Shown here: positions 28,868-37,576 of the stretch, piece after piece
Layout: each line of letters begins with the position of its first letter
How positions within the stretch are numbered: position 1 is the stretch's first letter
NCBI GenBank assembly: GCA_947455215.1
Contig: CANGNA010000003.1
Coordinates: 42,158 to 106,157, forward strand
DNA: 64,000 nt
Source: Chitinophagaceae bacterium
Lineage (GTDB): Bacteria > Bacteroidota > Bacteroidia > Chitinophagales > Chitinophagaceae
Direction of reading: 5' to 3'
Translations under genes and position numbers: made by a program
The notes under the pieces: generated by a model
Told to the model about the DNA's origin: nothing
Seen by the model: the letters and a program-made list of their open reading frames with translations, nothing else
The model's database searches: none

Positions 28868-29618
28868 GGCAAGCAGTACAGTACTATATGCCACACTGGC
28901 CATTTTACTGCTATTATGCGGAATAGTGATCAGCGTGTTTGTTGCCAACCGGCGCCATATAAGCCAGCAGGTGAAGATAGCACGTATGGAGGCCGACTAT
29001 GAAAAAGAGCTGCGCCAGGCGGAGAGCGAGGTGCAGGAGCGTGTGCTGGCCAATGTGGCGCGCGAACTGCACGACAACCTGGGCCAAAGGCTTACGGTGC
29101 TGAAAATGCACCTGGAGCGACATAAGATAGTGCATAAGGAACTAGCAGGAGAGATACTGCCCATAACAGCTGACCTGGACCTGGCCATAGGCGAGGTGCG
29201 GCAGCTAAGCAAGAGCCTGAACAGCGACCTGCTGGAGAACGGTGGCCTGCTGACGGCCATGAAGCAGGAAGCGGAGCGCATGCGGCAAGCCACCGGTGTG
29301 GCGGTTGTATGGACAGGCGATGAGGAACCGGCGTTGCCTAAAGATGGCAGGGTAATGATGTTCCGCATATTCCAGGAGGTGCTGAACAACCTGATGAAAC
29401 ATTCCGGCGCTGAAAACGTTTATATAACGGTGCGGACAGAGGGTGGATTTATGCTGGAAGTGAAAGATGACGGGCAGGGATTTGATGTGGCTGAGAAAAT
29501 GGAGAGCGGGTCGGGGTTGCGGAATATGATCAAGCGGGCGGGGATAGCCAATATAAAGGGCGTAATAGAGAGCAGGCCGGGCAGTGGCACAACCTGCCGT
29601 TTCACACAAATAATGTAG
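28860..29618 (+). CDS. Sensor histidine kinase, HisKA_3 type
   Basis: ARELHDNLGQRLTVLKMHLE, FRIFQEVLNNLMKHSGAENV, DDGQGFD...GSGLRNMIKRA. Confidence 0.9.
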   Translation: MFEASSTVLYATLAILLLLCGIVISVFVANRRHISQQVKIARMEADYEKELRQAESEVQERVLANVARELHDNLGQRLTVLKMHLERHKIVHKELAGEILPITADLDLAIGEVRQLSKSLNSDLLENGGLLTAMKQEAERMRQATGVAVVWTGDEEPALPKDGRVMMFRIFQEVLNNLMKHSGAENVYITVRTEGGFMLEVKDDGQGFDVAEKMESGSGLRNMIKRAGIANIKGVIESRPGSGTTCRFTQIM

Positions 29619-29621
29619 TAT

Positions 29622-30278
29622 ATGAAGAAGGCAGCCATAACACTTGTAGATGACCATATAGTAGTGCGTAGCGGACTGAGATCGCTGATAGAGGTGTTGG
29701 GCGACTACGCGGTAGTTGACGAATACTCTAACGGGGCACAGTTGATAAAAGCGCTGGAGACAGGTAAAACCAAGCCCGATATAATAATAATGGACCTGGA
29801 GATGCCCTTAATGAATGGTGAAGACACCATGCGCTGGCTGCAGAAAAACATGCCGGAGCAAAAAGTGCTGATGCTGACCTGGGACTCTGACGAGCGGAAG
29901 ATCATACAACTGTTCCGGCTAGGGGTGAGGGGTTACCTGATAAAAAGTTGTACGGCCGATGTGCTGCAAAAGGCGATAGATGATACGTATAACGCCGGCT
30001 ATTACCATAGCGAGCTATTGCAAACGGCGATACTCAACCAATCGATGGCTGAACAGCAGGATAGGGAAGTGTCGGCTAAAATTACCGAGCGGGAACTACA
30101 GTTTCTGAAGCTGGTGTGTGATAAGGAAGAATATACGTATGATAAAATTGCCGAGCTGATGCAGGTACACCGCCGCACGGTAGACGGGTACAGAGAATCG
30201 CTTTTCGATAAGTTTGACCTCCGCTCTAAAACCGGGCTGGTTATGTTTGCCATAAAACATCGGCTGGTGGAGCTGTGA
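29622..30278 (+). CDS. NarL/LuxR-type response regulator
   Basis: Receiver ITLVDDHIVVRSGLRSLIE...DIIIMDLEMPLMNGEDTM; HTH KITERELQFLKLVCDKEEYTYDKIAELMQVHRRTVDGYRESLFDKF. Confidence 0.92.
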   Translation: MKKAAITLVDDHIVVRSGLRSLIEVLGDYAVVDEYSNGAQLIKALETGKTKPDIIIMDLEMPLMNGEDTMRWLQKNMPEQKVLMLTWDSDERKIIQLFRLGVRGYLIKSCTADVLQKAIDDTYNAGYYHSELLQTAILNQSMAEQQDREVSAKITERELQFLKLVCDKEEYTYDKIAELMQVHRRTVDGYRESLFDKFDLRSKTGLVMFAIKHRLVEL

Positions 30279-30369
30279 GGCTGTGATTTTTGTGATTTTC
30301 TGCTATCGCCCTTGCATTTGCCCATAAATGCATTAATTTCGCCATCAAATTTTTAAAACCAACTGGCTC

Positions 30370-31254
30370 ATGTCTGTTTTAGTAAATAAAAACTCTAAGG
30401 TTATCGTTCAGGGTTTTACAGGTACCGAAGGTACTTTCCATGCTACGCAAATGATCGAATACGGCACTAACGTTGTTGGTGGTGTAACCCCTGCAAAAGG
30501 CGGTACTACACACCTGGACAGGCCTGTGTTCAACACAGTAAAAGATGCGGTTGACACTACCGGTGCTGACGTGTCCATCATTTTCGTGCCGCCGGCATTT
30601 GCTGCTGATGCGATAATGGAAGCTGCTGACGCAGGTATCAAGGTGATCATCTGCATCACTGAAGGTATCCCTGTACAGGACATGGTGAAGGCCCGTGAAT
30701 ACATCAAAGGTCGCGATTGCCGCCTGATAGGCCCTAACTGCCCTGGTGTTATCACCGCAGGTGAGGCTAAGGTAGGCATCATGCCAGGCTTTATCTTTAA
30801 GGCAGGCAGGATCGGTATCGTATCTAAGTCTGGTACTTTGACGTATGAAGCTGCAGACCAGACTGTTAAGGCTGGTTTGGGTATCTCTACAGCTATCGGT
30901 ATCGGTGGCGACCCGATCATCGGTACTACTACCCGCGAAGCGGTGGAACTGCTGATGAACGATCCTGAAACTGATGGTATCATCATGATAGGTGAGATAG
31001 GTGGTAATATGGAAGCTGAAGCTGCTAACTGGCTGAAGGACAACATGCGCAAGCCTGTTGTAGGCTTTATAGCCGGCCAGACTGCCCCTGCAGGCCGCCG
31101 TATGGGCCACGCAGGTGCTATCATTGGCGGTGCCGACGATACTGCTGCTGCCAAAATGAAGATCATGGGTGAGTGCGGTATACACGTAGTAGCCAGCCCA
31201 GCTAACATAGGCGCAACAATGGCAAAAGCCCTTAAGGGTGAATTAGTTGCCTAA
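30370..31254 (+). CDS. sucD: Succinyl-CoA ligase (ADP-forming) subunit alpha
   Basis: [77 protein letters not shown]. Confidence 0.97.
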   Translation: MSVLVNKNSKVIVQGFTGTEGTFHATQMIEYGTNVVGGVTPAKGGTTHLDRPVFNTVKDAVDTTGADVSIIFVPPAFAADAIMEAADAGIKVIICITEGIPVQDMVKAREYIKGRDCRLIGPNCPGVITAGEAKVGIMPGFIFKAGRIGIVSKSGTLTYEAADQTVKAGLGISTAIGIGGDPIIGTTTREAVELLMNDPETDGIIMIGEIGGNMEAEAANWLKDNMRKPVVGFIAGQTAPAGRRMGHAGAIIGGADDTAAAKMKIMGECGIHVVASPANIGATMAKALKGELVA

Positions 31255-31275
31255 TCAGCATAATATTTTTTGATA

Positions 31276-31302
31276 GTCCCCGGCCATGCCGGGGATTTTT
31301 TT
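31276..31302 (+). terminator. Terminator after sucD (GTCCCCGGCCATGCCGGGGATTTTTTT)
   Basis: Stem-loop plus T-run. Confidence 0.85.
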
Positions 31303-31400
31303 GCAATAGAGCGTAAATATTGGCATCATTATTGGATAGTATAGTGCAAAGGCGTTAATATTGAGCGCCTTTTAAAACGAAACTGATAAATAATTACAAT

Positions 31401-32918
31401 ATGAAAAAAGTGTTGAATAGTCTGTTTATCGTTGCCTTCACCAGCATTATGTTATTGGTGGCGGGGGCAAGCAAGGCACAGGCGCAGGATGTAACAGTAT
31501 CTTACCAGGATTTCTACGATGAGCTTTCTCCTTACGGGCAGTGGGTGTACGACCCTGATTACGGTAACGTATGGGTGCCTAACGAGGATGCCGATTTCCG
31601 TCCGTATTATAGTCGCGGCCACTGGGCTATGACCGACTATGGTAATACCTGGTTATCTGACGACCCATGGGGTTGGGCATGTTACCACTATGGCCGCTGG
31701 ACATATAATGGCTACTACGGCTGGATATGGGTACCAGGGTATGAGTGGGCACCGGCATGGGTAAGCTGGCGCTACGGTGGCGGCTACGCAGGATGGGCCC
31801 CACTTTCTCCGGGTATTAGTGTGGGTGTAAGCTATGGCTGTCCTGATTCATGGTGGGTGTTTGTTGGTCCGCAGTATCTGTATACGCCTAACTATTACAA
31901 CTACTGGAGAGGTCCGTCATACAACCACACCTATATCAGCCAGACCACCATTATCAACAACGTATACGTAGATAACCATACGCATGTACAATACAATTAC
32001 GGTCCGCGTGCATCTACTATACAGGCTACCACCAACGCCCCGGTACAGGTATATCGCGTTGCTAACGGCTACAGGCCTGGTGCAGCTTCTATACAGCGCA
32101 ATACGGTGAGTCTTTACCGCCCGAATGTGAACAGGAACACGTATGCTACAGCACGTCCGCAGAATGTGATACAGGCACCACGTAACATAGGCCGCCCGGA
32201 AGCAGCTATGCCACAGGGTGGTAGCAGGCAGCCGGCACCCTTCAGGCAAGATGTGCAGCGCGGAAATGTGACCACCATGCCGCGCAATACGCAGCCACAG
32301 CCGCAGCCGGCGCGTGTGCCAGGTAACCCTGGTGGTCGCTTCGATCAGCGTAACCCGGCGCAGCAGCCCGGCAGGCAGGAGCCACAGCGCTATAATCAGC
32401 AGCCTCAGCCATCCCGCCAGCAGGATCCACAGCGTTTTGAGCCACAGCGCAACAATCCGCAGCCTCAGCCATCCCGCCAGCAGGAACCACAGCGCCAGGA
32501 GCCGCAACGATTTGAGCCACAGCGCAATAATCCTCAGCCATCCCGCCAGCAGGAACCACAGCGCCAGGAGCCACAACGTTTTGAGCCACAGCGTAATAAT
32601 CCGCAGCCTTCGCGCCCTGAACCACAGCGTTTTGAGCCACAAAGGAACCAGGAACCGCAGCGCCAGGAGCCGCAACGTTTCGAACCGCATCGCCAGGAGC
32701 CGCAGCGCCAGGAGCCGCAGCGTTACAATCCTCCGCCACAGCCACAGCGCGCACCTGAGCAGCCAAGGTATAACCCGCCGCCACAACCGCAGCGTGCACC
32801 TGAGCAGCCAAGGCCACAGCCGCAGATGCAGCAACCCCGCCCTCAGCCGGCACCAGCTCCTGCCCCTGCCCCAAGGCCACAGCCACAGCCTCAAGAACAG
32901 CGTGGTGGCAGAAGGTAA
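31401..32918 (+). CDS. DUF6600-like secreted protein with Pro/Gln/Arg-rich repetitive C-terminus
   Basis: FYDELSPYGQWVYDPDYGNVWVPN...GWAPLSPG; C-terminal (PQRFEPQRNNPQPSRQQEPQRQE)n. Confidence 0.8.
   Translation: MKKVLNSLFIVAFTSIMLLVAGASKAQAQDVTVSYQDFYDELSPYGQWVYDPDYGNVWVPNEDADFRPYYSRGHWAMTDYGNTWLSDDPWGWACYHYGRWTYNGYYGWIWVPGYEWAPAWVSWRYGGGYAGWAPLSPGISVGVSYGCPDSWWVFVGPQYLYTPNYYNYWRGPSYNHTYISQTTIINNVYVDNHTHVQYNYGPRASTIQATTNAPVQVYRVANGYRPGAASIQRNTVSLYRPNVNRNTYATARPQNVIQAPRNIGRPEAAMPQGGSRQPAPFRQDVQRGNVTTMPRNTQPQPQPARVPGNPGGRFDQRNPAQQPGRQEPQRYNQQPQPSRQQDPQRFEPQRNNPQPQPSRQQEPQRQEPQRFEPQRNNPQPSRQQEPQRQEPQRFEPQRNNPQPSRPEPQRFEPQRNQEPQRQEPQRFEPHRQEPQRQEPQRYNPPPQPQRAPEQPRYNPPPQPQRAPEQPRPQPQMQQPRPQPAPAPAPAPRPQPQPQEQRGGRR
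32385..32740 (+). repeat. In-frame tandem repeats encoding EPQRQEPQRFEPQRNNPQPSRQQ units
   Basis: Repeated GAGCCACAGCGCAATAATCC.CAGCC.TCCCGCCAGCAGGAACCACAGCGCCAG. Confidence 0.85.
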
Positions 32919-32950
32919 TAATAGCAATCAGTAAAAAGAAAAAGTATATG

Positions 32951-32980
32951 ACAGACCGCCCGAGTGGCGGTCTGTTTATT
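32951..32980 (+). terminator. Terminator (ACAGACCGCC-CGAGT-GGCGGTCTGT)
   Basis: Strong stem-loop. Confidence 0.75.
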
Positions 32981-33006
32981 TAGTATTATGCAGTAATTTC
33001 GGGGCT

Positions 33007-34107
33007 ATGCGGTATATCTGGCAGCATATAACAACTATTACCACGGGGTACGATGGCAAGGTGCCACTGACCCATTTCCTGAAGCACTATTTTAAGCAGC
33101 ACCCTCAGTTGGGCAGCCGCGACCGGCGTATACTAAGCGAGATGGCTTATTGCTGGTACAGGTGCAGTAAAGGAGTGGAGGGGCCCGCTACTTTTGAAAA
33201 TAAGCTGCTTGCCTGCCTGCAGATAAGTGGCAATGCTGATGTACAAAAGCGATTTCCGTTTGAGGGGGCGTTCTCCATTGAGCAGGATAAACTGTTTCCT
33301 TACGCTACAGCCTTCTCAGAAGGGATAGAAAAAGCGGAGTGGCTGGAATCGATGCTGCGACAGCCTGATCTTTTTATAAGAGTAAGGGGGGATAAGCGAA
33401 AGATAGAGCAGTTGCTGGATGAGCATGCAATACCGTTTGAGTATATGGCTGACAGGTGCATGGCACTGCCTAATGGTGCTGCTATTGACAAACTGTTGCC
33501 TGCGGATAGTTATGTGGTGCAGGATGCATCATCTCAGCGTACCGGACAATATTTTGCGCCAAAGGCGGGAGAGCACTGGCTGGACTGCTGTTCGGGCGCC
33601 GGTGGTAAATCGCTGCTGTTGAAGGATATGGAGCCAACCGTAAAATTGGCTGTATCGGATATACGCGATACCATACTACATAATCTGCGCGAGCGGTTCC
33701 GCAGTTACGGGCACCAGGCACCGGTGACGTATACCACCAATGTAAGCGATAGTAAAGCCCTGGCGGCAACGCTGAAGAGTGCGCACTTTGATAACATCAT
33801 CTGTGATGTGCCGTGCAGCGGATCGGGCACGTGGGCCCGCACGCCGGAGCAACTGTATTTCTTCGACCCACTATCGGTAAGCAAGTTTTCGGCACTGCAG
33901 GCGGCCATAGCTACCAATGTAGCCAAATACCTGAAGCCAGGCGGACGGCTTATCTATATTACCTGCTCGGTATTTGACGAAGAGAACCAGCAGGTAGTGA
34001 ACAAGGTAGTGCAGCAAACCGGGCTGAAATGCATCAACTCGGGCATTATCAATGGCATTGATATAAAAGCCGACAGTATGTTTGCTGCCGTATTACAAAA
34101 GGGTTAA
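33007..34107 (+). CDS. RsmB/NOP family SAM-dependent RNA methyltransferase
   Basis: WLDCCSGAGGKSLLLKD, ICDVPCSGSGTWARTPE, YITCSVFDEENQQVV. Confidence 0.88.
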   Translation: MRYIWQHITTITTGYDGKVPLTHFLKHYFKQHPQLGSRDRRILSEMAYCWYRCSKGVEGPATFENKLLACLQISGNADVQKRFPFEGAFSIEQDKLFPYATAFSEGIEKAEWLESMLRQPDLFIRVRGDKRKIEQLLDEHAIPFEYMADRCMALPNGAAIDKLLPADSYVVQDASSQRTGQYFAPKAGEHWLDCCSGAGGKSLLLKDMEPTVKLAVSDIRDTILHNLRERFRSYGHQAPVTYTTNVSDSKALAATLKSAHFDNIICDVPCSGSGTWARTPEQLYFFDPLSVSKFSALQAAIATNVAKYLKPGGRLIYITCSVFDEENQQVVNKVVQQTGLKCINSGIINGIDIKADSMFAAVLQKG

Positions 34108-35642
34108 GGCTTTAGTTTGTAGATGCGCATAACCGTACTGTTCTGCGATTTGATCTCATAGAATACGTTCTTGTATTCGTAATCGTCGGGGTGCATCCTG
34201 AAGACAGTAAGAAAGTAATCGGGGTTTTCTTCTTTTTGCACGAACTGGATGCGTTTGGCATCTTCCGGCGATAGCATCTTCATGGCATTGATGAGTGTAG
34301 CTCTTATGCCTGCAATTTTTATCACCGGTGAGGGATCGCGTGCAGCGATCTCGGCCACGCCTTGTGTAAAGGAACAGCACCAATAGTCGTAATCGTAGTG
34401 TTTACGTAAATACTCTTTATCGTGCGAAACGAAGTAGTTGAAGTATACCTGCTGGTTGGGGTGGCTGCTGATCATGAAGATGAGTAACAGAGCGAGTTGT
34501 GCTGTAGACAATAGGATCACTGACAACTGTTTGCCATGTTCTACCGCCTTATTGATCGTATACAGCCCGAGCATGACAAACGGGGGATAGATAAAGTAAA
34601 GATGTCGCCAATCATCGATATTGGCACCATGGAATATGTGCATGGCAACAGGTGGGGCCAGGAAGCAGGCCAGGTAAAAAACGAAGTGGCGATCGGGGGT
34701 GTTGGTGATGTGTGCAACCGGTTTTTTGACGAAGGCAATGAGTAATAATACAATGCCTGCGTAGCCAGATACCACCCATAGCTCAGGTATGGAGATAGAC
34801 AGCCATACCGGCATATAGTTCCATGGCAAGGCATTGCCACCATACATTTTACCATTGAACAATACCTCGCCCGACCATGGTATGCCTGCCAGGCTGAGGA
34901 AAGATTCTTTGAACGTATGTACCGGTGTTTCCCAGAGCATAGGCCAGGAGAGGTAGAGCATACCGCAAAAGCCTATTCCCCAGAGGCTTGTGTTCAATAA
35001 TTGTTTTAGCAGCTGCTGCCTGTCTTTGAGGTTGGTGATGATATCTATCAGCAGGGCTATGGCAATGAGCATCACGAACAGCATGCCCATGCCGCGTATA
35101 GCGCAGGCGTAGCCCACGGCAATGCCTGCCACCAGGTAGGACAGCGGCTTCCTGTTATTGAAAGCAATATAGCAGGCCAGCATGACGAATATGAATGACG
35201 TAAGGAAGGGAATGTCTTTAGTATTCATGAACGAATGGGCATACATGCGTGGTTCAAGGGCTACCATGATAAAAGCCAGGATGCCCAACAGCTGCTTTTT
35301 GAATACTTTGAGCGCCAGCACATACATACAAAAGGCACCTAGTAAAAAGAAAATATGGGTGACCAGGTGACGACAGAGGAAGATGTCGCGCTCGCTTTTG
35401 CAGTTGACATTGCGTTCTATAATGGTAAGCGGCAATTCGAAGCCTGTGCCGAGCCGGCGGTCGTCTATGGTTTTGATGAAGTCGTTTTTGTGAAAAGCGT
35501 ATTCATAGGTCACTTTGCCCAGTTCCTGCTGTGCAGCCTCATCCCACGATATGCCATAATCCTGGTAGGTAAGAAAGCCTGCGATCAGCAAAATGGCAAG
35601 TAGCAAAATGCCGGGTATATAAGAAGGGGTTTTACTGTGCAT
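34104..35642 (-). CDS. Glycosyltransferase family 39-like membrane protein
   Basis: Polytopic, TYQDYGISWDEAAQQELGKVTYEYAF, EPRMYAHSFMNTKDIPFL. Confidence 0.65.
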   Translation of the reverse strand: MHSKTPSYIPGILLLAILLIAGFLTYQDYGISWDEAAQQELGKVTYEYAFHKNDFIKTIDDRRLGTGFELPLTIIERNVNCKSERDIFLCRHLVTHIFFLLGAFCMYVLALKVFKKQLLGILAFIMVALEPRMYAHSFMNTKDIPFLTSFIFVMLACYIAFNNRKPLSYLVAGIAVGYACAIRGMGMLFVMLIAIALLIDIITNLKDRQQLLKQLLNTSLWGIGFCGMLYLSWPMLWETPVHTFKESFLSLAGIPWSGEVLFNGKMYGGNALPWNYMPVWLSISIPELWVVSGYAGIVLLLIAFVKKPVAHITNTPDRHFVFYLACFLAPPVAMHIFHGANIDDWRHLYFIYPPFVMLGLYTINKAVEHGKQLSVILLSTAQLALLLIFMISSHPNQQVYFNYFVSHDKEYLRKHYDYDYWCCSFTQGVAEIAARDPSPVIKIAGIRATLINAMKMLSPEDAKRIQFVQKEENPDYFLTVFRMHPDDYEYKNVFYEIKSQNSTVMRIYKLKP

Positions 35643-35699
35643 AGAATGGTCAACAAGCTATTTAGGGATGCAAGGTAAGGTTTTGGTATATAACATTAA

Positions 35700-35727
35700 A
35701 AAAGCCTGTCTGGTCAGGACAGGCTTT
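35700..35727 (-). terminator. Terminator of the alkene reductase gene (AAGCCTGTC-CTGACCA-GACAGGCTTTTTT)
   Basis: Stem-loop plus T-run on minus strand. Confidence 0.8.
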
Positions 35728-35750
35728 TGGGAAAAGATCGGAATTATAGT

Positions 35751-36812
35751 TTACCTCAGTTTTTTATAGTCGTTATATCCCTGCTCGCCGGGCGTATAGA
35801 AGGTTGCCTGGTCGGCTGGTACCAGTTCTGCATCTTCCTTCATACGGGTAACGAGATCTGGGTTGGAGATGAAGTGGTTGCCAAAAGATACCAGTTCTGT
35901 ACGGCCGGCTTCCAGGTCGCCTTCTGCCCTTGCAGCTGTGTAGCCACCATTCAGGATGAAAGTACCACCGAACAATTGGTGCAGGTCATCAACAAACGAA
36001 GGCTGCATAGCAAAAGTGAGGAAGTGTACATATACCACACCTATTTTTTTCAGGCCTTCTACCAGCAGGGTATACTGTTCTGTTTCTTTAGGATCCGGTG
36101 ACATGCCATTGAACGGATTGAACGGCGACAGGCGGATGCCCACTTTATCTTTGCCGATGGCTGCTACCATAGCTTCTGCCAGTTCCAGTACAAAGTTGTT
36201 GCGGTTCTCTATGCTACCGCCATACTTATCTGTACGCTGGTTGGACGCAGGACTAAGGAACTGCATAGGCAGGTAGCCATTGGCAGCATGGATCTCCACA
36301 CCATCGAAGCCGGCTGCTACGGCCAACTTAGCGCTATGTACATATTCGGCAATAACGGCAGGCACATCTGTAATTTCTTCCGGCACCGGCAGGGGCTGCA
36401 TGCCCTGTGTGTCTGTCCACATCTGGTCGGTGTAGGTAATAGGAGAAGCACCGACGATTTTAGCACCCTCTGGCAGGTTGATCGGGTGACCAACGCGGCC
36501 GGTGTGCATCATCTGCATGAATATCTTACCATCGTTGGCGTGTACGGCTTCAGTTACCGCTTTCCAGCCTTGCGCCTGTTGGTCGTTAAACATACCAGGT
36601 ATGCGTGAATAACCTAATCCGTTTGGTGATGGCGATACACCTTCTGTTATGATCAGGCCAGCTTCGGTGCGATCTGCATAATATTTCACCATCAGATCGT
36701 TTGGTGTATTGCCTATGGCACGGCTGCGTGTCATTGGCGCCATCACTACACGGTTCTTTAAAGTGATGTTGCCCAGTTGGTATGAGCTGAAAAGTATTGC
36801 GTCTTGTTTCAT
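35751..36812 (-). CDS. Alkene reductase, old yellow enzyme family
   Basis: LKNRVVMAPMTRSRAIGNTPNDLMVKYYADRTEAGLIITEG, HTGRVGHPINLP, FDGVEIHAANGYLPMQFLSPASNQRTDKYGGSIENR. Confidence 0.93.
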   Translation of the reverse strand: MKQDAILFSSYQLGNITLKNRVVMAPMTRSRAIGNTPNDLMVKYYADRTEAGLIITEGVSPSPNGLGYSRIPGMFNDQQAQGWKAVTEAVHANDGKIFMQMMHTGRVGHPINLPEGAKIVGASPITYTDQMWTDTQGMQPLPVPEEITDVPAVIAEYVHSAKLAVAAGFDGVEIHAANGYLPMQFLSPASNQRTDKYGGSIENRNNFVLELAEAMVAAIGKDKVGIRLSPFNPFNGMSPDPKETEQYTLLVEGLKKIGVVYVHFLTFAMQPSFVDDLHQLFGGTFILNGGYTAARAEGDLEAGRTELVSFGNHFISNPDLVTRMKEDAELVPADQATFYTPGEQGYNDYKKLR

Positions 36813-36931
36813 TATTGTTTGTGTTTTGCGGGTTTTTCGAATCCCGATGCAATATTAGTCAATATATGTATGTACATCTATTACGTCTGTTGATTTAGGA
36901 ATAGGCAAAACCTATGGAGATCTAACTATTG

Positions 36932-37528
36932 CTATTGTTTGTCAACAAAGATGTCTGCGTCTGTAAGGCGTAGCTCCAGATGTGGGAACGTGACTCCAGC
37001 GGTTTTTATATCGGCCACTATTGCATAGAGTTTAATGGTCTTGCCTTCGAGCGCACTGATGCTGCTCATAATGGACGTATCGGCGGGTGAAAAGTATTCG
37101 AAAGTATGTATCTCGGTAGCTTTACTATTGGCGCCACATATGAATAGTGCCAGACCATTATCTGCCAGCTTAACTATGTTGAACATGCCGGATGAGCGGA
37201 AGGTGAGGGTAGGGGTAAGTACATCTTTACCTTTTATTATGCTGACCTTATCGAGGGCTTGTTGGGCTGTGTACTTTTTTGTTGCCAGTTGGGCAGCGAC
37301 ACTTCGTATAAAGATGTAGCGCAATGTTGGAGATGCAGGGGTAGAGTCTGTTGTGGTACAGTGTTGTAAATAGGTAGTGCTTAGTTGTTCTGCTAATGTC
37401 CACTTCTCCTGTTGCATGGCATGCGCCAGGCTATCCCATTGCTGCGGTGTTACAGTGCATTGCCCATAAGATGTGGTTGCCCCAAAAAGAGTGAGCAATA
37501 ATATCACATACCTGGAAAAGGAGATCAT
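36932..37528 (-). CDS. Hypothetical secreted protein
   Basis: 198-aa ORF with signal peptide. Confidence 0.5.
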   Translation of the reverse strand: MISFSRYVILLLTLFGATTSYGQCTVTPQQWDSLAHAMQQEKWTLAEQLSTTYLQHCTTTDSTPASPTLRYIFIRSVAAQLATKKYTAQQALDKVSIIKGKDVLTPTLTFRSSGMFNIVKLADNGLALFICGANSKATEIHTFEYFSPADTSIMSSISALEGKTIKLYAIVADIKTAGVTFPHLELRLTDADIFVDKQ

Positions 37529-37544
37529 AGCTGCAAAAATAAGA

Positions 37545-37570
37545 GCGGGATGCTATGTAATGCATCCCGC
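37545..37570 (-). terminator. Terminator candidate downstream of the NRPS operon (GCGGGATGC...GCATCCCGC)
   Basis: Perfect 9-bp stem. Confidence 0.65.
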
Positions 37571-37576
37571 AGATAG

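Noticed and set aside
30379-31208. 266-268-aa antisense ORFs over sucD
   Set aside because: Shadow ORFs of a highly conserved gene; no recognisable protein features
32385-32740. Possible CRISPR-like array from regular repeats
   Set aside because: Repeats are in-frame coding units without unique spacers
31917-32927. Long antisense ORFs (336 aa and 214 aa) opposite the DUF6600-like gene
   Set aside because: Low-complexity Leu/Arg/Trp or Ala/Val translations produced by the CAG/CCG-rich repeats on the sense strand
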